Assembly (NCBI RefSeq): GCF_900496995.4
Contig: NC_044004.1
Coordinates: forward strand, 49,134,224-49,198,223
DNA length: 64,000 nucleotides
Direction of reading: 5' to 3'
Source of the DNA: Aquila chrysaetos chrysaetos
Lineage: Eukaryota > Chordata > Aves > Accipitriformes > Accipitridae
Under the pieces are notes generated by a model, which was given only the letters and a program-made list of their open reading frames with translations, was not told the origin of the DNA and ran no database searches. Numbering within the stretch: position 1 is the first letter of the stretch; the number at the start of each line of letters is the position of its first letter. Below, piece by piece: positions 1 through 14,694 of the stretch. The position numbers and the translations under genes were made by a program.

Positions 1-3000
1 TTCACCATCAGCTTTCTTAAAAAAAAAAAAAAAAAAAAAAATTAAACACACAACCCACACACACACCGCCGCTACTCTCTCATGCTAGGTAAAAGCCTAT
101 TAAACAAGTAGGAAGGTCAGCAGACTTCCACTCTCCCTTCCACACTGAAGCAAACTACCCTCACACACAGGGTTAGTTTAGGCACATCTGCTGAGATTTT
201 TGTTTCGAAGAGACATTTGTTTTCAGGGAAGACATGCATAAGAGTCACACTGCACCCTGAAATCAGATTTTACTCCTTTAATGGTGGGCTTGGGCATCTG
301 GAGTGTATATGTGCAACAGCTAGCCTCCAGTTCAGCTTGTAAAATCTTTTTGTGGGGGGTAGTGACTTTCCTAGTATTTTTCATGTTAGAATAAATTAAC
401 TTAAGTGTGCATGGAAGGTAGGAATACATATGACTGAAATGAAAAGTCGGGCTAAAAATAGCACTAAACCAATTGCATTGTTCATAGTGAGGGAAAGGAA
501 ACCTGGGGGGAAAAAAGAAATATATTTAACAGCTGTCTCAACATAATGTCAGATTTATTCAAGATTTCTAAAATGGTCTTTGACAAGCCTTGACTCATTG
601 TGTAGGGCTGGAAAGGGTATTGAGGGTGGACTATTTCTTGTGATTTATAAGAGACCACTGTAACTAGTTTGAAAAACCTGCATACAAGTGCAGTAAATTA
701 AAACAGAAGCCTACATAAGACGTGTACCTTACAGACAAAAGGCTTAAAGCATTCTTCAGTCTGAATCACCAGAGTGTGGTTTGCAAAGGGAAATCGGTTT
801 CAAGAATTTCTGCTAGCCAAAGATGTATTCTCCAATATTTAGAAGAACTAATTTCTTCCATTAGCACATTTTGGAAATTAAAACCTAAACTCATGCAGCT
901 ATATCATGCTTCCAAAGGCACTGCACTTGGACTCTGTATCAAAAACTGCAGAAGTTTTCAGTGGCTCATTAACACTGGATCATGTACTAGTCCCATTTAT
1001 CGAAAAGCTTGCATGGCACATACAGCAACTTCTACGTGAGTACAACTTAAAAAGCACTAAAGTTTGCATGTGCAGAAGAGTGGAAAATGAAACCATGTGT
1101 ATTTGATCAAAGATGGACGTGTTGGCCTTCTCCTTAGCTCTGAGAGATAATTGCACAAATTTTCACATAAAATTCTAACATTACCTAATTCATCAACAGT
1201 ACCTTGCACAGGCTGTACCATAAAGAAAACACTCCAGACATCTTCATGGGAAGCAAGGGGGAAGTGAAAACCCCACAGCTAGAGGTGCTCTGCATAAGAA
1301 GTGTATTAGTTTCACAGATTGAAGAGAAGTCAGATTGTGATCTTCCTTAAAACCCTGGTTTTCCCTCTCCCTCCAGGCAGATACTCGCTCACATTCCCCT
1401 GCAGAGTCCAAGAAATTACTGAGCGGAGGTTCACTCCGACTCCCACAGCCCTCTCCAAGCCCCGTGAGTAAATCAATACAGGCAGCCCCTTTGGCTTCTA
1501 CCAAACGTCTGCAGAGGTACGTGATCTACACCGAATAGTTTGGGAAAGACATAATACCTTTCCTATGAAGCTCTGGCACCAATTTGGATGGCCAGCATGA
1601 CTGAACATGCAGAAGGGCCACTTCTCCTTGGAAGGGCAACACAGAACTTGAGATTAGGCCTGCAATCCTTAATTTTACATCATCTAGGGTACGCTAGAGT
1701 AATAGCTGGTGACATCCTACTGGAGAACAGATTGGGGGAAAATGGCATCTTATGAATATGCTTTGCTTCCCGTTATGTTTTCATGATGCCAGCTGGCAAT
1801 TTTTATAACACCCACCTCAAATCACATAGGGGAACTCAGGAGCCAAAACCCTCCTGTGACAGTTACTGCCCAGACTACATGACAACCCTGCAGCCTCTGT
1901 GTCACCATGCAAATCTGGGGGATCAAAACCAAGCAAACCTCCCAGAAACTTCTACATGGAGTTGTAACACCCCTTTTCAGTGATGGGGCTTTATTAGCTG
2001 GTGCTTATGGAGGAATGACCAGGAACAAACTAGCTGGTACTCTTAATAAAGCCTTGACAGCTCTTCTTTGTATAATAGTTAATACACTTTGTATAATACA
2101 GCCAGGAAGGTATAGGCAAAGGCAAAGGGCTGGAGTAAAGGGAAGTCAGTCCAAAAGAAAAAGAAGAAATTAACAAACAGGAGAGGGAGCTGAGGCTTCC
2201 AGCCCCTTCTCCATCTCCTGTTACATAGCTCATAACCAGAACACCATGTTTGGACCCCTTCTTGCCCGATGTGACTATTGCTATAGGAATTAAATATTTT
2301 CTTGAGTGCACCTGCTCCCATTTGCCTCGCACAACTACAGTCAAAAAGATTTCTGTATTAAACCTTGGGGGAAAAGGTCCCCGTCCAATATTAAGTCATC
2401 AATGGTTCCTCCCTTATTCCACAGAAACTATCCAAGATATCACTTCAAAACTTGAGGAGTTATGACTGTCTATAGCAACTTCTCCCCTTCCTGTCAGCTA
2501 AAATAAAGGAGCCTGATTTTGAATTCCCATACAAACCCATGTAAACCTAGCTTCAAGTCAGTGCAGCTCCACCAGAGAAGAATTGCTGTAAGAGATTATA
2601 ATCAGATGCAAAGTGTCTTTTATCTGCCGGACTTCCTACATGTTGCTCTGAAATGATGGGTCAATTATCCCAGCGCTATGCTCTTCCTGGACTGAATGAG
2701 GATAGTAAGTTGAGATCTCATCAATCACTCCAGCTCCTATTGCTCCTGCAGAGAAAATTGTTATGGCAACAGGAGGCTGAAACCTAGGTTTACAGTAACT
2801 GAACAGATGGATTCCAAAAGTCTGAGACATTCTTGCAATGGAAAAGCTGATGAATTACAGAAGAAAAACATATGCCACTTATTTAACCTTCTGATTTTCT
2901 TTAATTCATTGCTAGGACAAGCAAACAAATCTTAAGAGAAAAAAAAAAAAAGGAAAGAATGAAAAAAGTAAACAGTAATGCAACTATCATTTCTATATTT

Positions 3001-4820
3001 CATGCAGTAGTGATTTCTTCTATGCCAGCACACCAACTTCCCCTTGACCTTCCCACCTCAAAAACCTAGATTTTACCCTGATTTCTGAAAGGGATGGGTC
3101 TTACATAGTAGCAGAGAAGGTGTCTCCACTTCCTCCCCCTAATTTTTTTTCCCCCACTGGCCAATTGCATTAAAATTTGACAGAAGGGTAGCAGCCCAAG
3201 AGACTACATTTCTATATGAAGATTGGCAGCTAAGAAGGGGACAGAAACCCAAAGCAGTGTTCCCATGGTTAACAGTAGCTGTAGGAGCCTCCACACTTGG
3301 TCTCTTCCTCCCTGGGCAGAGGGAGGGCAGGGGAGACTGGAGGCGATATGCAGTCGAAGGACCTGGGATTACTGCAGGGGATGTAGGACAGTTGGTAGGA
3401 AAGCCAGTTACACCACTCAGGAACAGATCTTTGTGTATGTTTGCACTAAAAATTAAAATGCATTTCCCCCCCCCGCCCCCGAAATAGAATAGAAAAAGTT
3501 GTGGAGATGCACTGTGATGAAGATAAGTATGCATGCCCTGTGGCTGTGCAAAACAGGAAGAAAACAACTTGTGCATTCAACCTTTCCTCTGTGTGTATGC
3601 CCTCACACGTGCATGCACACAACCAGAATACATATATACCCACACAACCAGAATACGTGTATACGCACACAGCACGCACATACACACATATGTTCACACA
3701 CACAGGGGAACAGTTAAACATAGGAATTATTGCAAGTATATCCATGCACATAGACAAAACCTGGGATTTCCTGCAAAGCTTGAGTGATTCAGTGTAATAA
3801 AAAAGGGCTCCTTGCAGCAAAGCACTTAACGAATGGCAGACTGTGTCCAAAGGGTGCCATTACCCAAGGGAGCCAGGGGATTTGGCTGGAGTGCACAGTA
3901 TGAACAAATGGCCTGAAGATTTGTTAGGGTAAGGACTGGATTCAGCACAATCAGAAGGCTTCATCTCCTCTGAAGCCCTATATATTTCAGCCCCAGAGCA
4001 GATGAAGCTGCAGTATTTTTCCATACTTTAAAAGTAATTTTTTTGAGAGGACTCTAATTTCTGAAAACTACTGTACCCTCCCAGTATTTTCAGAGTCAAG
4101 TTCTCCTCTCAGGCCCACTAGCAAAAAAGCCTGAACTAATACCTTTCATTTTAATTTAATTTCATTATTAATTATCTTCTTGTATACCGACCAGGGAAAA
4201 TTGAAAAACCTACCGAGAGACAATGACAACTTGCTGTTCTCAATGGCCAGTAGAGATAAATGATGGCTCTGACATTGGCTACCTTCTAGAAATCATCTTT
4301 TCACTTTCCCCTATAACCCATAATTTGAAGTATTTGCAACTGCTCTCGCCTTGAAGAAAATATATTATTTACAGCATATTTTCTATTCTGGGAGCTCAGA
4401 ATTCTTCCTTGACTCCAGCTCATACATCACTTTTGTGTCAAACTCTGACCTCATCTCTATTTGCATTCCCTACTCTGATGGAGCAGCTATTTCTGATTAC
4501 AGACTGGCAAAATAAATCATAGAAAATTGGAATTCCAAGGAAAAGAACACTTCATGTTTCGTCATGTTGTTGTTATGAGACAGGCGGGCTTTTAGCTTGA
4601 TTGTTTTATTTTCACCAGGGGATGCTCAGCGCAAAGTTTTATGTGCTCTCAGAATACGAGCCCATGTACTCGTGGTGTTCCAAAACCTCAAAACCCACAG
4701 TCAATTATACTGCTCAAGAATGGTGACTCTAGATTCCTGACAACCAGTTTCTCCTGAGGTACTGCTGGCCCCATCTGTCCCATACAGCCGTACTCCTCCT
4801 GGCTTTAAAAATGCACTGAC
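1..4820. other. Intergenic DNA, no gene recognised
   Basis: No ORF here resembles a known protein; the longest are about 145 codons and show no domain or plausible splice structure. The stretch contains an A run followed by a short CA-rich tract at about 20-66, a C run near 3467-3480 and a degenerate CA/TA-rich tract at 3600-3715. By synteny this is the DCHS2-side flank of SFRP2, but no DCHS2 exon is seen. Confidence 0.6.
3600..3715. repeat. Degenerate CA-rich simple sequence
   Basis: Interrupted CACA/TATA repeats, with the phrase ACACAACCAGAATAC occurring twice about 35 bases apart. It looks like an old, decayed microsatellite. It opens overlapping short reading frames rich in His and Thr on one strand and Cys and Val on the other, which are artefacts of the repeat. 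Confidence 0.7.
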
Positions 4821-6629
4821 TCACAGAATGGTTGCAGTTGGAAGACACCTCTGGAGGTCACCTTGTCCAACCCTCCCTGCTCAAGCAGGGCCACCTAGAG
4901 CCGGTTGCCCAGGATCATGTCCTTGCCTAGTCAGATTTTTGATATCTCCAAGGATGGAGACTCCACAACCTCTCTGGGCAAATTCTGCCAGTGCTTGATA
5001 GCCCTCACAGTAAAAAAGTTTCTTCTTTTGTTCAGACGGCACCTCCTGTGTTTCAGTTTGTGCGCATTGCCTCTGTCCTGTCACTGGGCACCACTGAAAA
5101 AAGCCTGGCTCCATCCTTTATGCACCCTCCCTTCAGGTGTTTATAAACACTGATGAGATCCCCCTGAGCCTTCTCTTCTCCAGGTTGAATAGTCCCAGCT
5201 CTCTCAGCCTTTCCTCACAGGAGAGATGTTCCAGTCCCTTCATCATCTTCATGGCCCTTCACTGGACTTTCTCAGGTACATCCATGTCTCTCTTGTACTG
5301 GGAAGCCCCAAACTGGACACAGCACTCCAGGTGTGGCCTCACCGGTGCTGAGTAGAGGGGAAGGATCACCTCCCTCGACCTGCTGGCAATACCTCTCCTA
5401 ACGCAGCCCAGGGTACTTGTTAGCCTTCCTTGCCACAAGGGTGCATTGCTGGCTCATAGTCAGCTTGGTGTCTGCCAGGACGACCAGGTCCTTCTCTGCC
5501 AAGCTGCTTTCCAGATGGTCAGTCCCCAGTATGCACTGGTGCCTAGGGTTATTCCTCCCCAGGTGCAGGACTTTGCATTTTGCTTTCCTGAACGTCATGA
5601 GATTCTTACGGCCCATTTCTCCAGCTTATCAAGGTCCCCTTGAATGGCAGCACAACTGTCTGGTCTATCAACCACTCTGAGTTTTGTATCACCTGGCGTG
5701 ATGATAGACTTTCTTTCAAACTTGCTGAGGGTGCACTCTGTCTCAGTGACCAGGTCATTAATGAAGAGGTTAAACAGAATTGAAGACCAAGGTGAGTACC
5801 TCACACATTTCTGTGTCCTTTGTCACCAAGTCCTCTGCCCCATTCAGCAGCAGACCCACATTTTCCCTTGTCTTCCACTTATTGCTGATGTACCTGTAGA
5901 AGCCCTTCTTGTTACCCTTCATGTCCCTTGTCAGACTCAACTCCAGGTAGGCTTTGGATTTCCTAACCCCCATCCCTGCAGGCTTGGACAGCATCTCTAT
6001 GTCCCTCCAGGGTTACCTGTCCCTGTTTCCACCTCCTGTATGCTGCCTTTTATGTTTGAGTTTGGTTAGAAGCAATTTGTTCTTCAATGCAGGCCTCCTA
6101 CTGTCTTTGCTTGATTTCCTGCTCATCAGGATGGACTGTTCTTGAGCTTGGAGGAGGCGATCCTGGAAAAAAATTACCAGCTCTCCTGGACCCCTCTTCC
6201 CTCCACAGTCATATCCTATGGGATTCTTCCAAGCAAGTCCCTGAACAGGCCCAAGTTTTCTCTCCTGAAGTCCAGGGTTGTGGTCCTGCTATTTGCCTTG
6301 TTCCCTCCTCTTAGGATCCTGAAGTCCATCATCTCATAGCCACCACAGCCAAAGCTGCACCTGACCTACACCTCCCCAGGCAGCCCTTCCTCCTTTACAA
6401 GTATGAGGTCCAGCAGAGCATCTCCTCTCATTGGCTCCTCAATCACCTGCATCAGGATATGACCATCAGTGAACTCCAGAAACCTCCTGCATTGCTTGTG
6501 CCCTGCTGTGTTGTCCCTTCAGCAGATATTGGGGTAGTTGAAGTCTCCCGTGAGGACCAGGACCTATGAACATGAGGCTCCCTCCAGCTGTCTGAGAGCC
6601 TCACCTACTTCCTGATCAGGGGGTCACAG
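4821..6629 (-). mobile_element. CR1 LINE, 5'-truncated, minus strand
   Basis: The element reads on the minus strand with its 3' end at 4821, where the plus strand shows the reverse complement of the typical CR1 tail (ACAGAATGG, then TTGGAAG). Going rightwards it passes through the CR1 3' end and into ORF2. Minus-strand fragments with the usual CR1 reverse-transcriptase C-terminal wording are visible: 5770-5994 (KGNKKGFYRYIS), 5595-5804 (ILFNLFINDL; CAAIQGDLDKLE) and 5398-5616 ([27 protein letters not shown]). These fragments lie in different frames and carry stops, so ORF2 is dead. At about 1.8 kb it is a long copy for a genome where most CR1 copies are a few hundred bases. The left boundary is good to a few bases; the right one, near 6629, is judged by where similarity fades. 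Confidence 0.93.
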
Positions 6630-7747
6630 TTAAAAATATTATTTACTACATACTAGTTTGTAGCTTGTAACATTTCCACAAGTGTTTCTGTACAATGGTT
6701 CTTCACTGGAATATGAGAGAAATAAAACCTAATGCAGGAAATACCTTATCTCTATGTAGTCAAGCCCATCCTCTTTTTTCCACTCACTTCATCTGTGGGA
6801 CTAGCAACTTGCAAAGGACACCCAAAAATTAAGAACACATTGTGCTGAAATTACAATATATAGTAAGTCTCAATTTAGGATACCCAGACTTACACCTTCA
6901 GCAGCAGTGCTTGATTTATGGATGCTCGGCTTGAAGATGTTTTGCTCCTAAGCTCCCAGCCACCACATGAGGACTGCAGTGCATAAAGTCCCCTCCTCTG
7001 AAGGAATATGTTTGTAAATACTGAATGGCATCACCCACGATGAACTGTCAATTTAGGGAAGGGAATAACTTTTAAAAAACAGTCCTGATTTGGTACCCAC
7101 AGATGGGAAGAAGCTGTACCTTGTTAATGCCATCACAAGACGTCAGGCCCTTTTTCAATTTATGTAAATCTAACGCCAAAAGTAACACATAGCTACACAT
7201 TTCTATCACCTCCAATTTAAGCACATAAGAGTAAAGTAACTGATGAGTGTCAATGAAGTAACTGATACACTGCCTCTTCTCACCATGTGCAATACCAACA
7301 GCATGATTCTACCAGTGAGTGACCCAGGTTCAAACACACATTATGGTGTAAATGCTCCTAAAATAGTTCCTAAAAACAGAGCCATGTAAAGTAGTCAGAA
7401 TTTGTCCCCTCCTTATGAAATATGTTCTTCCTATGCAAAAATCTGACTATGTTTAAAAATAATGAACTGCAAGCAGCAAGGTGATAACTTCCCTCATAGG
7501 CAGAAGACATACTGTCCTAAAAGGGCAGAACTGAGGGGTTTTTGCTTTATCTGTGAAAGTTTGTGCAGCCAAACCCGAGCCTTGCCTAGACTGGTAACAG
7601 AGCTGAGCATCCCTGCGTGCTGGGCTAAATAATAACGTAAATTCCAGAGCTCAGTGCTGGGGCCTTGGGGTGCCATAGGGGATATTAGTGAATTAACTCT
7701 AACAATGTCATAACACCCTTTACTAGAAAACAAAACATATACAGAGA

Positions 7748-7858
7748 GATGCAACAATTTGTTCAAAATCACACTGAATTAAGCAAAGTTGAAAATAGAA
7801 GCCAGGTTTTTCCCAGCCCTGTGCCTCTTTCATAGAGCCACTCCTCTGCTTTCCCAGA
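7748..7858 (+). repeat. Possible MIR-family SINE fragment
   Basis: The order of phrases (TTTGTTCAAAATCACAC, then GAAGCCAGG, then CCTGTGCCTCT and CATAGAGCCACTCCTCTGC) follows the 3' half of the MIR consensus (the TTGCCCAAGGTCACAC ... GAACCCAGG ... CTCTTAACCACT region). The match is diffuse, so this is a tentative call. Confidence 0.4.
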
Positions 7859-9539
7859 ACAAGGCAAGTTAAAGAGGGAGCATATGCACACATTGCTGTA
7901 AAGCAGAGAAAAGTAGCTGGGAACTGACACCATTAAATCAGTGTGATCTCATCTGCTTAATGTATGAGGCAACATATGAAGGGAAACCTCAAGAAACTGC
8001 TCAATAGTCATCATTCTCCACAATCAAATAGCCAAAGGAAAATCTTCTGCTCAAGCATAAGATAAGTATGCACGGACATATTGCAGATACAGTTAATAAT
8101 GCTAATAGGTCTTCTACAACGACAAATAGGTCAGAGATGCCAGATGCTTTTCTCTCTTCTTCACAAAATCAAGATGTCTAGAAAAAAAAAACCCAAATTC
8201 AGAGACATATCCCAAAAATAACGGCAGGCGTTTCAAATATGCGGCTAGCTCCTATGGCTATAGGCACAGCTGCACATTGCATAGCATTACAGAATTAAAG
8301 CTGTTACCTGCACACATTCTAAATGCATAGCCAGCATTAATGACACAGGCCATCTAGGAAGGATTAAGGATTAGTTATCATTTCAACCCAATGAAAGAAG
8401 ATCTATATTTCTCTTTTAGACACGTAATTCACAGGAGAATTGTGCTTGCCAACACTCTGAAAAAATCTTTCAGAATTCTTGCAAACCCACTGTGTTATGA
8501 TTTCATCTCATGAAATACAACACCTTTACATTAAACCTCATAAAACTAAATCCTGCTGGATCTCTTCCAGGCGTGGAGAATAAACAGCTATATCAGTGAT
8601 GCCTAGAACAGTAAAATCTGGCCCACTGTCATATGGCATGTTCCCATTTACAGAGGGGAGCAGGTCTGCAAACAGCTAATTCACTTTGCTATTACAAAAT
8701 CCTCACATATAATGAATTTCTCACATAATTGGTCTAAGAAATACTTCAAGAGAAAAAAAAGAATGCTTTGAACACCATAATACATATTTATTTCTACTAG
8801 TTGGGGGGGGGTTTAACCTATTCTCTGTGTTCCCCTTAATGAAGTATGTGCTGTGGAGCTGCTCTGGCTTTTAGCGAGCAAGAGCGAGTTTAGTTGCATC
8901 TGGAATTCTGGTAGATAGCAAAGGGGGGAAATTTGTTGTCAAAACAGTTCAAAAGCACAGATGAATATATCCAATGAGATTACTTCGTAAAGCCCCATTA
9001 TTTTCCCTTTGCGGTCAGAAGTTACACAGATTTCTTTCAGTCTTGCTGGTCCCACCCAGAGCACGAGTAAGAAGGATATTAAAATAACCAGTACTATACC
9101 AGGCAAAACAGATCTAATGCAAAAGCCCTCCTCAGGAACTCCGGGCAAACATCCTCTATAGATACAGAGACCAGTGTATGGCCAAAGAACAAAAGCCATT
9201 TTCTATGTGAATTAGGCTCTTCCCTGTCCTCCATGTAGAGCTACGCTTTAATCCCCAAATCTGGGCAGCGGCTGGCACGTCTTCATGCGGGAACTGCAGT
9301 TACAGACCCAGATACACAGATGTCACACATTCCTGCCATCTTTCCAATCACTTAGCCGGCTAATTACGTCTCAGGCGAACTGCAGCCAGATCATCTTCAG
9401 TGCCGAAGCACACTCAGTGCAAGCACAGGAGCCAAGGCTGATACCACCCCTCACCAGGGCCTGAATTAATTTTTCTCCATTTTGACCACAGCAGTCTGGA
9501 TTTTAGTAGCCATGGCTGGAAGACAGTATTTCTACAGTA

Positions 9540-10140
9540 AAAGGGGGAGGTTAACAGCGCCGTAAACCACCCGTGGCCAGCGACACAAAGCAGAGGAGGG
9601 ATCCCAAGGCGCGCGGGGAGGCAGGCCGCTGAGGCCTTGGCGGGCAGGAGCCTCAAGGGAAGGGACAAGGTTCCCCGGGAACTGTCAGGGCGTCCTTTTT
9701 GAACTAGAGAAACGTCCCTGTTAAGATGGTCGATTAGACGATGTAACTGCACGGCAAGGTCGCTGAGCCCGTCACTGGAAATAATTAGGAGGCGACGTGC
9801 ACTTGGAGGGCGGTAGATTGCACCTGCCAGCTCCCCGTCAAGCAGAGGAGTGTGCAGGACACCTTCACCACCCGGGGACATCACGTGCCCGCTTTTCCCC
9901 CGGGGTAGTGAAGGCTGATGCCCTAGGAAGGCTCCCCGTGGATTTGGGGCTATCCCGACCAGCAAGTGACTTCCGTCAGAAAACTGCCGTATACGTAAGG
10001 TCCCAGTGTGCACCAAGGCTCGAGGCTGGGAGGAGGGAACGGCGGCTGTTTGCACGCTTGACCACGTAAGATGCTCTAACTCTCAAGCTGGCTAATGCCC
10101 CCGGCCCGAATTAGCTGCTCTTATTAAGGGCGCACGCAGG
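9540..10140. other. GC-rich patch of unknown role
   Basis: A roughly 600-base patch with many CpG dinucleotides inside AT-rich intergenic DNA. It opens long but unrecognisable frames on both strands. It could be a distal regulatory CpG island or the first exon of an unannotated transcript; nothing in the sequence decides this. Confidence 0.35.
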
Positions 10141-13100
10141 CCGACTGTGAAACACAGCGACAGGTGAAATCCAAGTGTCCACAGGGGCCTATCATCCTTA
10201 GGGAAGAAAGGAAAAAAAGAACAAAACACAGGTGACAGAATACCGGGCTAAAGTGAAACTCTGATCTGACCTAGTACTACCATTCTTAAGGGTTTATTCT
10301 GATATTTCAAGCAGAATTTTCAATGCAACTTGTGCCAAACCAGATTAAGGTAACACAACTTCATTTCAGCTTTGTTCATCTTTTCCAGTGTGAACACTTC
10401 CAAGCTCCAAATGTGTAACTCTATACATCGTTAAGTAGCAACGGACACATGTCTGTAAATCATGGTACCTCCATTTTCAATGTTTATAGAACTACTCAAA
10501 CCAACATAACTTCACCACTTACTCACAGATGTAAATATTAATACTAAGATGACCCTAACACACTTTCTGTTACAACTTGCAGGGACTAAACAAACCTCGT
10601 TTGCCCTGAAACCTTATGGGGAAAAAAAAATTACACAAGTAAACCGGAGAATTAAATTCTCACCTTTTTTTCCAAACATGAATCTAAGTTTTCCCTGCAG
10701 GGGGTCAGTCAAGCCAGCTACGTATTGGCTGGGAACATGGGTTGCAAGACACTCACTTCCCTCAAAACTAGCACAGTTTCAACCAGACCAGAAGACCAAG
10801 CATCGATCGACTTGGATGCCAAGGTCAGATCCATGACTAAGTTTAATTCACTGTCAATTTTCAGCTTACAGCACTTTTGTACTCAGTACAGGAGCATCTG
10901 AATAAAGCTGCACAATAAAACTGGCAAGCAAGCTTTCCGTCTCGCAAAGCTGCTGCTCTAACACATCGCAATCTCTCGAGGAGGAAATTAAGATAATAAG
11001 GTAGGAGAAAAGCACAATTCTTTTTCCTGATACTTACATCGTGCCTCCCTTGCTGCAGTATAAATGCCATGTGTGAACAGCCCCACTAACTCACGCAGAA
11101 GTGCCCCTTTGGTCAGGAGCAGGATTTCTGCCTCCGCAAAGCCACAATGAGCTTTGGGGTAGGACAGCAGTCTTCTTTTTTGCAGACGAAGAAGTCAAGC
11201 TGGTGCACGGCAAGGAATCGCACCGCTCCTCAGCATGCTGTTAGGCTGCCTTACCCACACCCCTTCCCAGCTACTGCCTCAGCCACGATGGTTCATGGTT
11301 CAGCTCACAAACTATTTGGGCAGAGTCATCACGTCTAGTAAAGTGCTGAGCCCTATGGCTCTGACCCAACAGGCTTGCAGAATATAAATGTTAACTACTA
11401 GACCGAGCACTACTAGGTAGGGTTGAAACTTGAGTGAACCAAGCCTCAGGTTGGAAAAATGTTGTGAGGAAATCTGCATTTAGGCAGAGGGAGGCTGAGA
11501 TGGATTAGTAACATAGACAATGGAGAGCTGAGAATATTGAAATTGAGAGAAAAAAATTAATAATTAAAGGTATGTAAAAAACCCAAAGTAATAAATAAAT
11601 GTACTGGGTAGTTCTAAAACTTACCTCAGCCTATATTACATGTAGGCATTTCAATGTACTGAGAAATTAAAAATACATGTGGAGAAGAAAACTGTTTAAA
11701 ATGTATTTCAGACAAGGGTTTCCTTACAAGCCTCTTCGGGTTTACTTTTCTGTGACAAGTCCAGGAAGGCAAAACTGTAATTTTCTAGTTTGAAAGCAGA
11801 ACAGTAGAGGAAAGAAGAAATTGAAGATGATGATCAAAAATTTGAATATATTCCTTGTTGAATACATGTTAAGTGCTGGTTGTTGCTGCTTTTTTCAATC
11901 ATTTCTGAACTTAGTGAAAACTGCAGATGTAATACCATCATAAGCCATGTCACTCAAACTGCTTCTGGGTCAGGTTCTTCAAGCGTCTGGATTTTTTTAA
12001 TATTTGGAAATACCAACTTTAGAGTCTGCAAATATCTTTTAATTACTGATTACTTGCCTACTAGTTTGATTATTTAAACCACTTTGTAATTTAACTCCAA
12101 TCCAATACAGAGACTAATTTGTTGATCAGGTCAATCTGACATCATGATCAGAGTGCTTCATTGCTTTATTTTAAATCACGCTTAATAATATTTTAAATGG
12201 TATATCTTTGGGCAACAGGCTCTCTTGATTTTACTTTTTTTAAATGTTTTACTACAAATTATTATTTAAAAATATTTTTTCTTTACAAGTAACAGGTGTC
12301 CAAACCTTGAGGCCATTAGACTAGCTATCTACCTGCAAACCTGACCATTTCTCTACAAGTAGCAATTAGTTCTGAGGATGAGTTTCAATACCTGCCTCTC
12401 TCATACACCCATTTATAGTCATTTTCTCTGTTAAGCACTGCAGAAGCAGAAAGGTGGCTAATTTTTGCCCATGCACGTGGAGAACTACGTGATCCCACAG
12501 CACGTAGACCCATGCCAAAGCTCACCAATGTCCACAGTTTTGGTCACTCATCAGGGGAAGTACTGCCGCAACCTTGGACGCAAATGGCCGAAACCTGCCT
12601 AAGTCCTGATTTGGGGAGTAAATTTTGGAGCTAGACCCCTCATGACCGGCCACAACAACAAAACTCTTGCTGTGGCCAATGATGGCAGAATTTCTGCCCT
12701 GTGCCACCCTGCCCGGGCGGAGGCAGCGATTCTCCTTTCTTCCCTTCTGCGTGCCCTACCCAGAGCCCAAACGCTTTGGTACAATCACCCTGTCGTTCTG
12801 TACGGCTCACGGAGCAGGGGCCCGCTCTCTCCTCAAGGTGCTAGCTACTACCAGGCTGCATATAACAGCTGGAGGGGGAAGAAAGGAAAGATATATTACA
12901 TTATAGCTTTTTAAATAACATACACTAGAAACACCAGGTACCACGCAATTGTAGTCCTCTAGGGCATGGTCCCTGCTATCTTTGTCATCCAGCACTTAGA
13001 TTAGATAGACAATAAAGGGAGCGGTAATCACAAACAGACATTCTACATGAGCAAAAATGCTCACCATGACAAAAACTGTAGCCAGATATAGATATATGTC

Positions 13101-14694
13101 AGATAAATTTGAAGGATCATAACTTGCTAAAGCACTAGCATGCAAATAAACCTAGATTTAAATACATATATATATACGTGTGTGTGTATAATATACAGCA
13201 TCCAAGCACCTATATTTACCATTTAATATAAACTGAGGAAAGTACTATGCAACATTAAAAAACAGAGGCTTGGAATAATATTTAACAATGTTCCTATGGA
13301 AAACGTTGCAAATTGGAAAAACTTGCCTGCAAATTTTAAGATACTAAACGCAGGGAAACTATTGAGGGAATGACCACTAAAATAAAAATTAAAAACCCTA
13401 GAAAACTCCTTGTGACTTGGATTTGTTTCCATTTGAAAGTAATCAGCCCCAGTTTGATCTTTCCCCTTCATGACATCAAACCCTGATTAAAGATGGTCTA
13501 GAGTTTCAGTCCCTGAACACAGCATTTCTGGAGAAAAGAACGGCAGCAAGCAGAAATACAGCGTGTTGGAAGATCGATTCTCAGTGACACTGTGAAAAGA
13601 AAAAAAACCGACATGGTGTGCACAAGCGCCACCAAGAGGTTCTTCTTCCATAGCCCAAAAATGATTTTTAATGATTTTTCCCCCTGAGCAGCACCCTGTG
13701 CCACTCGGGCACACACTCAGCACCCTTCGAGCGTGAGCCACTCACTTGCACCAGGCATTTACTGCTGCATTTTCAGTCAGCGTTGCAAACAGAAGGGAAA
13801 AAAAAAAAAAAAAGGATAAATGATTTTTTTAGGGTTCCTTTCAGAACGGGGCGGGGGGGGGGAATGATATATCTGCAGCACATGCAGTTTTTGACAACGG
13901 AGCTTTTAAATGTTGTGGTAACAGAAAACAAGACCGCTGCCCAGTCCTGGATCTGGAAAATGTTAAAATCCACCTTATCAGCCACCAAAACAGAGTCAGG
14001 AGGGATCTGTTGCTGAGCTGCCTCCCGTCAAAACCTGTGCAATCCTATTTTTTTCCTACCAAATGCAATTGCGAGATTCAAATAGTAATAATATTTTAGT
14101 AGTGTGATGCTGGACCCCATTTTTAAAGGTAAGCAGACGCTTTAATCAGATTTTTTCACCATGGGGAGAAAGCCAGTTTTGTCCTCACCACTGCCATTTT
14201 ATGGGCTGAAGAGAATGAGCTAACAAGCCACAGCTTTTTCACTCCTCTACAATGTTACTAACCAAAGGGTAAATCCTCAGGCCCCAAGTTTATGCTTAGA
14301 GAGCCCCTGAGGTCGGTATCTCCCTAACCTGCTCAGCCTGGCTACTCCCACCAGTGAGTGACCAGTGGGGCTGGACCCTGTTCAGGGGCGAAAGCAGCAC
14401 CTAGCCGCTTGGGAAAGGTGGGTGCTTCGTGCTGGGTAAGGCTTGGCTGCCCTGCACGGGTGCGTGCCTCCCTCTGCAAATCACTGCTCTCAGTGTGGCC
14501 GATAACCCATCCTGTTCTTCCCATCTTCCACAGTGGGAAACCAAACTGCGGGCTGCCCAGGATCTGAAAGCTTGGAGTTTTCTCCAAGAAGGGGAGGGAG
14601 GTTGCAACACAGCCTTGAATTGAGCCTTTCAGGTCCCAGGTAAGCGTGCAGGCACCCCAGTGAGGGCTCAGCTGGGTAAGGCTGCAAGCCACCT

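Larger units (their letters stand above)
6630..14689. other. Intergenic DNA, no gene recognised
   Basis: AT-rich DNA interrupted by a GC-richer patch at about 9540-10140. No coding exon of a known family was found. The longest frame (9414-10055 minus, 213 codons) lies in the GC-rich patch, where stops are rare, and has no domain. Simple tracts include TA/TG alternation near 13160-13200, an A run at 13800 and a G run at 13853. Confidence 0.55.

Noticed and set aside
9414-10055. 213-codon minus-strand frame
   Set aside because: It lies in a GC-rich patch with few stops; the translation shows no domain, signal or known similarity.
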